Assembly: GCA_036272935.1 (NCBI GenBank)
Contig: DATAXP010000138.1
Coordinates: 1 to 22,799 of the forward strand
Direction: 5' to 3'
Source of the DNA: DATAXP01 sp036272935
Lineage (GTDB): Bacteria; Planctomycetota; Planctomycetia; Pirellulales; PNKZ01
Length of the DNA stretch: 22,799 nt
Of this stretch, positions 7,411 to 14,758 are shown in pieces (within the stretch, counting starts at the first letter, position 1; each line of letters opens with the position of its first letter). A program made the position numbers and the translations under genes. The notes below the pieces were generated by a model that was given only the letters and a program-made list of their open reading frames with translations, was not told the DNA's origin and searched no databases.

Positions 7411-7424
7411 CGCTGCATGCAGCG
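7411..7424. repeat. 14-bp perfect palindrome CGCTGCATGCAGCG
   Basis: The bases read the same on both strands with no spacer. It is 16 bases downstream of the 19-bp dyad and could be a second protein-binding site or a cruciform/hairpin. No function can be named. Confidence 0.5.
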
Positions 7425-7448
7425 GTGCGTTGCCAGTGCGCCGTATGC

Positions 7449-7504
7449 TTTAGCCGCGTCGCTTGCGCAGTCGTGCCCCGCGCGGGGCAAGCCCCCGCGG
7501 CTAA
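7449..7504. repeat. REP-like palindromic repeat, copy 1
   Basis: A 56-base palindromic unit with perfect 9-base outer arms (TTAGCCGCG at 7450-7458 and CGCGGCTAA at 7496-7504) and an inner perfect palindrome GCCCCGCGCGGGGC (7475-7488). A clearly related unit lies at 22416-22472, sharing TTTAGCCG, TCGCTTGCG and GGGCAAGCCC in the same order. It falls directly before the ribosome site of the sulfatase gene and inside the upstream part of its open frame, which argues against the early start. Confidence 0.75.
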
Positions 7505-7526
7505 CCAGCAGTTGGAGGCGTTTCCT

Positions 7527-9143
7527 ATGCAATGGTCCATCGCATGGGCGTCGGTTGTCCGTTGTGCAGTCCTCGCGTCCTTCGCCGCCTTGGTGCCGCG
7601 CCTCGCCGGCGCCGAGCCGCAGAAGCCGAACATCCTGGTGATCTTCGGCGACGACATCGGCCAGACGAACGTCAGCGCCTACTCGATGGGCTTGATGGGC
7701 TACCGTACGCCGAACATCGATCGGCTCGGCCGCGAAGGGATGATCTTTACCGATTATTACGCCGAGCAAAGCTGCACCGCCGGCCGCTCGTCGTTCATCA
7801 CCGGCCAATGCACGTTCCGCACGGGCCTCAGCAAGGTGGGGGTCCCCGCGTCGCCGATCGGCTTGCAGAAGGAAGACTCCACGATCGCCGAGTTGCTCAA
7901 GAACCACGGCTACGCCACCGGTCAGTTCGGCAAGAACCACCTCGGCGATCTGAATGAATACCTGCCCACGGTGCATGGGTTCGACGAGTTCTTCGGCAAC
8001 CTCTACCACCTCAACGCCGAGGAAGAGCCGGAGCAGCGCACCTATCCGCGCGATCCCAAGTTCAAAGCAACGTTCGGCCCGCGCGGCGTGCTGCGCTGCC
8101 GGGCGAGCGAGCATGACGATCCGACCGTTGAACCGCGGTGGGGGCGCGTCGGCAAGCAAACAATCGAAGACACCGGCCCGCTGACCAAGAAGCGGATGGA
8201 GACGATCGACGATGAAACCTCGGACGCGGCGGTCGACTACATCCGCCGGCAGGCCAAGGCGGGCAAGCCGTTCTTCTGCTGGTACAACAGCACGCGCATG
8301 CACCTGCGAACGCATGTCGCCGCCGAACGGCGCAGTCCGCCTGGATTGACGGCCCGCACCGAGTACGCCGACGGCATGGTCGAGCACGATGGGCATGTGG
8401 GCAAGCTGGTCGACCTGCTCGACGACTTGAAGATCGCCGACAACACGATCGTGCTCTACACGACCGACAACGGCCCGCACATGAACACCTGGCCCGACGG
8501 TGCGATGACGCCGTTCCGCAGCGAGAAGAACACCAACTGGGAAGGGGCGTTCCGTGTGCCGTGCATGATCCGCTGGCCGGGCAAGATCGCCGCCGGTAGC
8601 GTCTCCAACGAGATCATCAGCGGTCACGATTGGCTGCCGACGTTCCTGGCCACGGTCGGCGAACCCGACATCAAAGAGAAATTACTCGCCGGCCACGACG
8701 CCGACGGCAAGCACTTCAAGGTACACCTCGACGGCTTCAATCAACTGCCGTATCTCACCGGCGAAGTCACGACGAGCCCGCGCCGCGGCTTCTTCTATTT
8801 CAACGACGACGGCGACCTCGTGTCGTTGCGCTTCGAGAACTGGAAGTTGGTGTTCATGGAGCAGCGTGCCCAGGGCACCTTGCGGGTGTGGGCCGAGCCG
8901 TTCACCACGCTGCGGCTACCGAAACTGTTCGACTTGCGTGCCGACCCTTACGAGCGCGCCGACATCACCTCAAACACCTACTACGACTGGTTCCTGTCGC
9001 AGCCGTACCTGATCTACGCCGCCCAGGCCGCGACCTCCAAGTTCCTGGCGACCTTCAACGAGTTCCCGCCGCGGCAACGGGCGGCGACGTTCGGCATCGA
9101 CCAGGTGATCGAGCAGATGAAACGAAACATCGGGTCGCAATGA
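7527..9143 (+). CDS. secreted type I sulfatase (CTAGR active site)
   Basis: A formylglycine-dependent arylsulfatase-like enzyme of 538 residues from the ATG at 7527, which has GGAGG eight bases upstream. A signal peptide covers about 1-29 (ending RLAGA). The metal-binding Asp pair is in IFGDDIGQ (42-43) and the maturation motif is CTAGRSSFITGQ, with Cys83. The motif has Ala in place of the common Pro, which is allowed in the C-x-(P/A)-x-R pattern. Further marks are GYATGQFGKNHLGD, YTTDNGPH and FRVPCMIRWPGKI. It clearly belongs to another subfamily than the sulfatase at 2469-3992. The open frame reaches back to 7425, but that part is a palindromic repeat with no signal peptide. It is followed after 13 bases by a HAD phosphatase and then a hydrolase, probably one operon. 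The substrate is unknown. Confidence 0.93.
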   Translation: MQWSIAWASVVRCAVLASFAALVPRLAGAEPQKPNILVIFGDDIGQTNVSAYSMGLMGYRTPNIDRLGREGMIFTDYYAEQSCTAGRSSFITGQCTFRTGLSKVGVPASPIGLQKEDSTIAELLKNHGYATGQFGKNHLGDLNEYLPTVHGFDEFFGNLYHLNAEEEPEQRTYPRDPKFKATFGPRGVLRCRASEHDDPTVEPRWGRVGKQTIEDTGPLTKKRMETIDDETSDAAVDYIRRQAKAGKPFFCWYNSTRMHLRTHVAAERRSPPGLTARTEYADGMVEHDGHVGKLVDLLDDLKIADNTIVLYTTDNGPHMNTWPDGAMTPFRSEKNTNWEGAFRVPCMIRWPGKIAAGSVSNEIISGHDWLPTFLATVGEPDIKEKLLAGHDADGKHFKVHLDGFNQLPYLTGEVTTSPRRGFFYFNDDGDLVSLRFENWKLVFMEQRAQGTLRVWAEPFTTLRLPKLFDLRADPYERADITSNTYYDWFLSQPYLIYAAQAATSKFLATFNEFPPRQRAATFGIDQVIEQMKRNIGSQ

Positions 9144-9156
9144 GCCCGCAAGGCCG

Positions 9157-10155
9157 ATGAAACGTCTGCTGATTGCTCTAACGGTGCTCGGCGCGGTCGT
9201 GGCCCCTGCGGAAGCCGACGACGATACGCTCCCATCATGGAACGATAGCCCCGCGAAGCGCGCGATTCTGGATTTTGTATCACGCACCACGACCGACGGC
9301 TCGCCGGATTTTCTTGCCCCCGGCGAGCGCATCGCGGTGTTCGATAACGATGGAACGCTGTGGTGCGAACAGCCGATGTACGCCCAGGGCTCTTTCGCGA
9401 TCGACCGTGTGAAGGCTCTTGCGCCGCAGCATCCCGAGTGGCAGACACATCAGCCGTTTGCCGCGATCCTGGCCGGCGATCGTGCGGCACTGGCCAAGCT
9501 GGACGAGCCACAATTGGCCGCCTTGATTGCTGCCACGCATTCGGGCATGACCACCGATGATTTCGCGTTGACGGTGCGCGGCTGGCTCAACACGGCCCGG
9601 CATCCTCGTTTCCATCGTCCCTTTCCGCAGTTGGTGTATCAGCCGATGCTTGAGCTGCTCGCGTATCTCCGCGCCCACGGCTACAAGACGTTCATCGCCT
9701 CAGGCGGCGGCATCGAGTTCATGCGCGTATTTGCCGAGCAGGCTTACGGCATCCCGCCCGAGCAAGTCATCGGCAGCAGCGGAAAGCTGAAGGTCGAACT
9801 GCGAGACGGCCGTCCCGTGCTGGTGAAATTGCCGGAGCTGAATTCGATCGACGACAAAGCCGGCAAGCCGGTGAACATCGAGTTGCACCTTGGCCGCCGG
9901 CCGGTGATGGCCTTCGGCAACTCGGACGGCGACCAGGCGATGCTCGAGTGGACGGTCGCCGGTGCTGGTCCCCGCTTCGCGCTCGTGGTGCATCACACCG
10001 ACGCAGCGCGCGAATACGCCTACGACCGCCAAGCGCACGTGGGTAAACTCGACGCGGCACTTGACGAAGCGGCTACGCGCGGTTGGACGGTCGTCGACAT
10101 GCAGCGCGATTGGAAGACAATCTTTCCTAAGGGGCCGCGGGAGGAATCGAGATGA
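9157..10155 (+). CDS. secreted HAD-superfamily phosphatase
   Basis: A 332-residue haloacid-dehalogenase-type phosphohydrolase with a signal peptide (residues 1-20, ending APAEA). Motif I is VFDNDGTLW (Asp63 nucleophile, Asp65), motif II is the Ser in ASGGGIEF (Ser182), and motif IV is GNSDGDQAM (Asp257, Asp259). The spacing and the DNDGT form fit the HAD group often annotated as haloacid dehalogenase-like or phosphoserine-phosphatase-like. The natural substrate is not known. It begins 13 bases after the sulfatase stop, with a weak AAGG ribosome site, and overlaps the next gene by ATGA at 10152-10155, so the three genes are likely cotranscribed. Its export with a sulfatase suggests release of phosphate from an outside substrate, which is an inference from context. 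Confidence 0.85.
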   Translation: MKRLLIALTVLGAVVAPAEADDDTLPSWNDSPAKRAILDFVSRTTTDGSPDFLAPGERIAVFDNDGTLWCEQPMYAQGSFAIDRVKALAPQHPEWQTHQPFAAILAGDRAALAKLDEPQLAALIAATHSGMTTDDFALTVRGWLNTARHPRFHRPFPQLVYQPMLELLAYLRAHGYKTFIASGGGIEFMRVFAEQAYGIPPEQVIGSSGKLKVELRDGRPVLVKLPELNSIDDKAGKPVNIELHLGRRPVMAFGNSDGDQAMLEWTVAGAGPRFALVVHHTDAAREYAYDRQAHVGKLDAALDEAATRGWTVVDMQRDWKTIFPKGPREESR

Positions 10156-11057
10156 GTTCGCTGCGCTGTGTCGCCGGTTGGATGATTATTGTTGCTTGCT
10201 TCATCGCGGCTGCGCAAGCCGCCGATCCTGCGCCGACCGCGGCCGACGTGTCGTACGGGCCGAGCCCGCACCAGTTGCTCGATATCTACGTGCCGACGCA
10301 AGGCAAGGGACCGTACCCGGTGCTCTTGTGGTACGGCGGCATCTGGAAGCCGGCCAAGCACGCGCCACGGATTGCCGAGTTCAACGCTCACGAGATCGCG
10401 GTGATCGCCGTCGAAACGCGCACCATGACCGACGCCGTGGAAGACAAGGTCGCGGTGCCGGTGTCGTACGTGCTACTCGATGCTTGCCGGGCGGTGCAGT
10501 TCGTGCGGCTCAATGCGGCGAAGTGGAACCTAAGCCCCGAGCGGATCGCCGGCGGCGGCGGTTCGCAAGGCGCGTTGCCGGCGCTGTACGTGAATAGCGC
10601 CGGCGAACGCGCCCATCCACAGTCGAACGATCCGGTCGAGCGCACCAGCACGCGCGTCACCTGCGTGGCGGCCTATCGCTGCCAGCCTACGATCGACCCA
10701 GTGCGGATGCAACAGTGGGTGCCGGGCGTCGAATGGGGCGCGCCGGCCTTGGGATGCACGTTTGCGGAGTCGCTGAAGCGGCGCGACGAGCTGTTGTCGA
10801 TCATCGAGAAATGGTCCCCCGATGCGCTGCTGCACAAGGGGATTGCCCCGATCTACTTCGAGAACGAATGGGGGATGACGCAGCCAGAAGGAATCACCGA
10901 GACGAATTACAAGGTCCACTCGCCGGCCTGGGCCGTGGGGTTTCAGAAGCTTGCCGAGAAAGCGGGCGTCGAGTGCTACGTGAAGTACCCCGATCATCCC
11001 ACGCCGGGCTACGACAACATCTGGGACTTCGTCGAGACGCAGCTCAAGGCACATTAG
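10152..11057 (+). CDS. secreted alpha/beta hydrolase (esterase-like)
   Basis: A 301-residue protein with a signal peptide (about 1-23, ending AAAQA) and an alpha/beta hydrolase fold. The nucleophile elbow is GGSQG (Ser138) inside RIAGGGGSQGAL. A likely catalytic His is His282 in YPDHPTPGYDN near the C-terminus. An early segment, HQLLDIYVPTQGKGPYPVLLWYGG, is the usual strand and oxyanion-hole part. The exact acid residue is not certain. It starts in the ATGA overlap with the HAD phosphatase and ends the sulfatase-HAD-hydrolase run. A role as a carbohydrate or other esterase working with the sulfatase is plausible but not shown. Several Cys residues (155-210 region) could form disulfides in the exported protein. 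Confidence 0.8.
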   Translation: MSSLRCVAGWMIIVACFIAAAQAADPAPTAADVSYGPSPHQLLDIYVPTQGKGPYPVLLWYGGIWKPAKHAPRIAEFNAHEIAVIAVETRTMTDAVEDKVAVPVSYVLLDACRAVQFVRLNAAKWNLSPERIAGGGGSQGALPALYVNSAGERAHPQSNDPVERTSTRVTCVAAYRCQPTIDPVRMQQWVPGVEWGAPALGCTFAESLKRRDELLSIIEKWSPDALLHKGIAPIYFENEWGMTQPEGITETNYKVHSPAWAVGFQKLAEKAGVECYVKYPDHPTPGYDNIWDFVETQLKAH

Positions 11058-11067
11058 CGGAAACGAC

Positions 11068-11235
11068 TTACCACAGAGGCACAGAGAGACGGAGCACGCA
11101 CGGAGCAGGTCAGCTTGTAAGAAGTCATCTCTTTCAATCGATCAAAGGGCGCGCGTGTCGGATAGGCGCTGTTGAAGAACGGCGATTCCTTGCTGCTCCT
11201 TGTTTTTCTCCGCGCCTTTGTGCCTCGGTGGTGAA
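11068..11235. repeat. 168-base imperfect inverted-repeat element of the ACCACAGAGGCACAGAG type
   Basis: The left arm (11068-11094, TTACCACAGAGGCACAGAG...CGGAG) matches the reverse complement of the right arm (11208-11235, CTCCG...GAGGCAC in inverse). After the TT, 20 of 25 positions agree. Further weaker pairing extends to 11106 and 11196. The 100-base middle has no reading frame of note. It fills most of the gap between the hydrolase and the DinB-like gene. I recall arms of this kind as dispersed elements in planctomycetes and other environmental phyla, but this was not searched. It could be a MITE-like element or act as a terminator-like fold. Confidence 0.65.
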
Positions 11236-11244
11236 TGTCGGCGT

Positions 11245-11273
11245 TTGACGGCCTCGCGCCGCTTCGGGACAAT
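11245..11273 (+). promoter_or_regulatory. candidate sigma70-type promoter for the DinB-serine hydrolase pair
   Basis: TTGACG (11245-11250) and GACAAT (11268-11273) are 17 bases apart; matches to consensus are five and four of six. Transcription would start near 11280, about 35 bases before the ATG at 11315. It lies directly after the inverted-repeat element, so the DinB-like gene probably has its own start. Pattern match only. Confidence 0.5.
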
Positions 11274-11314
11274 GGCCCTCGGGTATCCGCACGGTCTTTC
11301 ACGGAGCGCGAACG

Positions 11315-11797
11315 ATGAACGCACGGGACGCCATCAAGTTGTCGATCGACTCGGCCGACATGATCGCCATGGGCTATCTCAACGACCTGAGCGACAAGGA
11401 TCTGCTTCAGCGGCCGTGCCTGGGGTGCAACCATATCAACTGGCAGGTGGGACACCTGGTCGCCGCCGAGCACAAGATGATGGAGCAGGTCGCTCCCGGT
11501 GCGATGCCGAAGTTGCCCGACGGCTTCGACATCAAGTATTCCAAAGAAACGGCGACGGTCGACGACCCCAAGAAGCTCTGCGCCAAGGCGGAGTTGCTGC
11601 AATTGGCCAAGCAACAGCGCGAAGGGACTCTGAAGGCGCTGGCGAAGACCAGCGAGGCCGATCTCGATAAACCGACGGGGATCGACTACGCCCCGACCGT
11701 CGGCGCGGTATATGCCATGCAGGGAACGCATTGGTTGATGCACGTCGGCCAATGGGCGGTGGTGCGGCGGCAGCTCGGCCGCAAGCCCCTGTTTTAA
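11315..11797 (+). CDS. DinB-family protein (putative metal-dependent, DinB/YfiT-like fold)
   Basis: A 160-residue cytoplasmic protein of the DinB/YfiT four-helix-bundle superfamily, whose better-known members are thiol-dependent S-transferases or are of unknown function. The three-His metal site can be seen: His47 in WQVGHLVAAEH, and His139 and His143 in GTHWLMHVGQW. The N-terminal helix and the VGQWAVVRRQLGRKP ending are also typical. The ribosome site GGAG (11303-11306) lies eight bases before the ATG. A promoter-like pair precedes it at 11245-11273. The next gene begins only two bases after its stop, so the two are almost surely cotranscribed. The name comes from a damage-inducible gene and does not imply a DNA-repair role; the real reaction is unknown. 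Confidence 0.87.
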   Translation: MNARDAIKLSIDSADMIAMGYLNDLSDKDLLQRPCLGCNHINWQVGHLVAAEHKMMEQVAPGAMPKLPDGFDIKYSKETATVDDPKKLCAKAELLQLAKQQREGTLKALAKTSEADLDKPTGIDYAPTVGAVYAMQGTHWLMHVGQWAVVRRQLGRKPLF

Positions 11798-11799
11798 CG

Positions 11800-13065
11800 A
11801 TGACCGCCGGCGCGCGTATCGTCGCCCTGGCCCGTGTGCTGGCTGCCTTCGGGTTGCTGAGCATGCCGGCGACGCGACCGACGCGGGCAGAGCCTGACGA
11901 GGCAAAGCTCGGCAAGGCCGAGGGCTACCCGCGCGGCACCGCCGCCACGATGTACGCCGAGCGGTTCCGCGTCGGCAGCTTCTCGGCGGCCGACCAGATT
12001 CTGCCGTCGCGCAGCGTGGCGCGCGGCGGCACGGCGTCACCGTTGGAGCATGGCCCGGAGCGCGAGATTGTCTACCGCTTCGACGACGCTTCACGCACGA
12101 TCGACGACTATCTCGACCGCCAGCGCGTCACGGCGCTACTGGTGCTCAAAGATGGGAAGATCGTCGCCCAGCGCTTCCGCTACGGTCGCGGCGAACACGA
12201 CCGGTTCCTGTCGTTTTCGATGTCGAAAAGCATCAACTCGCTGCTGCTGGGGATCGCGCTCGATAAGGGACTGATCGCCTCGCTGGACGATCCGGCGGAA
12301 AAATACGTCGCTGGGCTGCGCGACTCGGGATACGGCCAATCCACGCTGCGGCAACTGCTGCGGATGAGCTCGGGGGTGCAGTTCGTCGAGGAATACACGG
12401 GGCGCGACGATATCGCCCGGTTGCGCCGCGCGCAGCTCGGCCAGACGGCGGAGTCGGCGCTTGAATGCCTGGCGTCGTTCAACGAGCGCCGTTTTCCGGC
12501 TGGCGAGCGGTTGGGCTATGCGTCGTCGGAAACCACGGTGCTGGGGTACGTCGTCGCACGGGCCACGGGCAAGCAGCTTGCCGAGTTGGCAAGCCTAGGA
12601 TTGTGGCAGCCGATGGGAGCCGAGGCGGATGCAGCCTGGAACCACGGCGTCGACGGCCAGGAGTTTGCTGAAGGGAGCTTCAACGCCACACTGCGCGACT
12701 ACGGCCGGCTGGGCCGGTTGCTGGCCGACGACGGTCGCCGGGGAGACGTCCAGATTCTGCCCCGAGCATATCTGCTCGACGCCACCGACGCGGCTCGACA
12801 GCCCGAGGCGTTTCGACCGCTGGCAGCGACGCCGTACATGGGCTACGGCTACCAGTTCTGGCTGCTGCCGATGCGCACGCGCACGTTCGCGCTCTTGGGT
12901 ATCTTTGGCCAGGCGATCTACGTGCAGCCCGAATCGAAAATCGTGCTGGTTCACCTGGCGGTGAATGCCGAGGCGCGCGACAAATCCGCCAACGTCGAGC
13001 GCGATGCCCTGTGGCGCGGCGTGCTGGCAAGCCTTGGAGGGGACGTGCGTCCGCCGGCCCGTTGA
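11800..13065 (+). CDS. exported serine hydrolase (beta-lactamase / class C-like, penicillin-binding-protein fold)
   Basis: A protein of 421 residues from the ATG at 11800, which opens a signal peptide (about 1-30, ending PTRA). It belongs to the beta-lactamase-related serine hydrolases (DUF/AmpC-like group), which include esterases, D-aminopeptidases and peptidases as well as true beta-lactamases. The active-site S-x-x-K is Ser140-Met-Ser-Lys143 in LSFSMSKSINSLLLG. The second motif is Tyr240-Ala-Ser242 in GYASSETTVLGY. A third motif of the KTG type is not obvious; GIFGQAIYVQP near the end takes its usual place. The frame extends upstream to 11731 inside the DinB gene, which is rejected. The gap to the DinB gene is two bases. 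Resistance should not be inferred; the substrate is unknown. Confidence 0.88.
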   Translation: MTAGARIVALARVLAAFGLLSMPATRPTRAEPDEAKLGKAEGYPRGTAATMYAERFRVGSFSAADQILPSRSVARGGTASPLEHGPEREIVYRFDDASRTIDDYLDRQRVTALLVLKDGKIVAQRFRYGRGEHDRFLSFSMSKSINSLLLGIALDKGLIASLDDPAEKYVAGLRDSGYGQSTLRQLLRMSSGVQFVEEYTGRDDIARLRRAQLGQTAESALECLASFNERRFPAGERLGYASSETTVLGYVVARATGKQLAELASLGLWQPMGAEADAAWNHGVDGQEFAEGSFNATLRDYGRLGRLLADDGRRGDVQILPRAYLLDATDAARQPEAFRPLAATPYMGYGYQFWLLPMRTRTFALLGIFGQAIYVQPESKIVLVHLAVNAEARDKSANVERDALWRGVLASLGGDVRPPAR

Positions 13066-13077
13066 GGCGCGAACATT

Positions 13078-13290
13078 ATGTCGAAGCCTGCCACCGTCGC
13101 CTCGACCGCATTACCGTTTCCGCCACGAGTGCTTGTCGTCGACAACGAAAAGAGCATCCGCACTACGCTCCCCGTCGGCCTGGAGACGATGGGTTGCGAG
13201 GTGAACGCGGTCGCCAGCCGCGAAGCGGCGGTCGCAGCGAGCGCCCGTCGCTCGCGGCATCCACGGGCCAGCTCGGGCAGGCGCCTTTGA
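13078..13290 (+). pseudogene. truncated response-regulator receiver domain (remnant)
   Basis: A 70-codon frame that opens like a receiver domain: a short Pro-rich lead, then PPRVLVVDNEKSIRTTLPVG and METMGCEV-like text, i.e. strand 1, helix 1 and strand 2 (residues 17-54). After about residue 55 the likeness ends in an Arg-rich tail. The phosphoacceptor Asp (expected near 65-70), the rest of the receiver domain and any output domain are missing. The acidic pair, normally DD, is D22-N23 here. No other frame in the following bases continues the family. It is 12 bases after the serine hydrolase and runs up to 21 bases from the stop of the DUF1501 gene, which reads the other way. The start resembles sigma54-activator regulators, but that is a guess. 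It is most likely a 3'-deleted gene. Confidence 0.72.
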
Positions 13291-13311
13291 TAAGTCAGCC
13301 ACCAGGCAACA

Positions 13312-14751
13312 TCACGCCAGCACGTCGCGAATTACGTTCCCATGAACGTTCGTGAGCCGGCGGTCCAGGCCGTTGTAGTACCACGTGAGCTTCGTGTGAT
13401 CGAAGCCCAGTAGGTGGAGCACGGTGGCGTAGAAGTCCCACACGGTCGTCGGCGATTCGACCGCGCGGCGGCCGAACTCGTCGGTCGCCCCGTACGATAC
13501 GCCCCCCTTCACCCCGGCGCCCATCAACCAGCAGGTGAACCCGTCGGGGTTGTGATCGCGGCCGGTCGTCCCCTCCTGGTGAGTCGGCATGCGGCCGAAC
13601 TCGGTGGTCCAGATCACCAGCGTGTCGTCGAGCAGGCCGCGGCTTTTCAGGTCGGTCAGTAGCGCCGCGGTCGGCTGATCGAAAATTGGAATGTGGCGCT
13701 CGTAGTCGGGCTTAAGCGTGCGGTGAGCGTCCCAATTCAGCAGGCCGTCGACGCCGCTGGCCCGCGAGGCGCAGAACAAATTGACGTACCGCACGCCGCG
13801 CTCCAGCAGCCGACGGGCCAACAGGCAGTTGCGCGCGTAGGCGGCCTTCAGGTCGTTCGCGTCGTCGGTGCCGTAGAGCTTGTGCGTGGCCGCGCTCTCG
13901 GCATCGAGCCGCATCACCTCGGGGGCCGAAAGCTGCATGCGTGCTGCCAGCTCGTAGGCGGCGATGCGCGCCTGAAGATCGCCGTCGCCGGCATGGGCCG
14001 CGGCGTCTCGGGCGTCGAGCGCCAGCAGCAGCTCGCGCGTGGCATGTTCCTCGTCGCGCTCGATGCCGGCGGGCACTTCGAGATTGCGGATCGGTTGATG
14101 CGCCGCCAGCTCGATTCCCTGGTGCTGCGTCGGCAGAAAGCCGTTGCTCCAGTTCGCCTTGCCGTTGGGCGGTTCGCCGCGGAGGTCGGGAATTGCCACG
14201 TAGGCCGGCAGATTCTCGTTCGCACTACCCAGCGCGTAGCTCACCCAGGCACCGGCGGATGGAAAACCTTCGGCGACGTTGCCGGTGTTCATGAACACGC
14301 ATCCCGGACCGTGCGTGTTGGTCTTCGAGGTCATCGAGTGCACGAACGCGATGTCGTCGACGTGGCGGCGCATGTGCCCGAGCATCGTCGACACCTGCTT
14401 GCCACTCTCGCCGGCCGGAGCGAAGGGCCACGGCGAGCGCATCAGCGCCCCGTTCTTCCCCTGGAACGAGAGCATGTTCTCTTCGCCCGGCAACGGCTCG
14501 CCGTGATGCTTCTCGAGCGCAGGCTTGTGGTCCCACAGGTCGATGTGCGACGCGGCACCGGGACAAAAGATTTGCAGCACGCGCTTGGCCCGGGCGGGAA
14601 AATGCGTTTGGCCGTGACCGGCGGCCCAGGCACTAGCGGTGCCGGCCCGGGCACCGAGGCCTAGCAGATCGAGCAGCCCCACGCCTGCCAGCCCCGTGGC
14701 GACGTTGCCCAGGAACCGCCGCCGCGCGATCGATTGCAGCATCGCCTCCAT
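13312..14751 (-). CDS. DUF1501 protein with twin-arginine signal
   Basis: A 479-residue protein of the DUF1501 family, an alkaline-phosphatase-fold-like group widespread and heavily multiplied in planctomycetes. Its function is unknown. The N-terminus has a twin-arginine export signal (ARRRFLGNVA, followed by a hydrophobic run GLAGVGLLDLLGLG), so the folded protein should leave the cytoplasm. Typical family marks are RVLQIFCPGAASHIDLWDHK, GGVSYGATDEFG and TEFGRMP near residue 400. It starts seven bases after the DUF1549/DUF1553 gene on the same strand (ATG at 14751, or codon 4 at 14742). These two families are almost always found as neighbours in this phylum, so they likely act together. The stop lies 21 bases from the end of the receiver-domain remnant. 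No catalytic residues can be named with confidence. Confidence 0.93.
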   Translation of the reverse strand: MEAMLQSIARRRFLGNVATGLAGVGLLDLLGLGARAGTASAWAAGHGQTHFPARAKRVLQIFCPGAASHIDLWDHKPALEKHHGEPLPGEENMLSFQGKNGALMRSPWPFAPAGESGKQVSTMLGHMRRHVDDIAFVHSMTSKTNTHGPGCVFMNTGNVAEGFPSAGAWVSYALGSANENLPAYVAIPDLRGEPPNGKANWSNGFLPTQHQGIELAAHQPIRNLEVPAGIERDEEHATRELLLALDARDAAAHAGDGDLQARIAAYELAARMQLSAPEVMRLDAESAATHKLYGTDDANDLKAAYARNCLLARRLLERGVRYVNLFCASRASGVDGLLNWDAHRTLKPDYERHIPIFDQPTAALLTDLKSRGLLDDTLVIWTTEFGRMPTHQEGTTGRDHNPDGFTCWLMGAGVKGGVSYGATDEFGRRAVESPTTVWDFYATVLHLLGFDHTKLTWYYNGLDRRLTNVHGNVIRDVLA

Positions 14752-14758
14752 CGGCTCG

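Larger units (their letters stand above)
7187..7526. other. 340-base divergent intergenic region between csrA and the second sulfatase
   Basis: No credible gene is seen; frames crossing it are short or are mirror images of neighbours. It holds the csrA leader (7187-7260), two hairpins (7261-7273 and 7283-7296), an AT-rich stretch (about 7300-7400) that is low in GC for this genome, a 19-bp dyad, a 14-bp palindrome, a REP-like repeat (7449-7504) and the sulfatase ribosome site (GGAGG at 7514-7518). I could not find a convincing -35/-10 pair for the sulfatase. Confidence 0.7.

Noticed and set aside
7377..8627. 416-codon minus-strand open frame opposite the second sulfatase
   Set aside because: It mirrors conserved sulfatase codons, has no ribosome site or motif, and runs through the palindromic repeat.
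11800..13065. Antibiotic-resistance beta-lactamase
   Set aside because: Only the general serine-hydrolase motifs are present and no clear KTG motif; the family is mostly esterases and peptidases.
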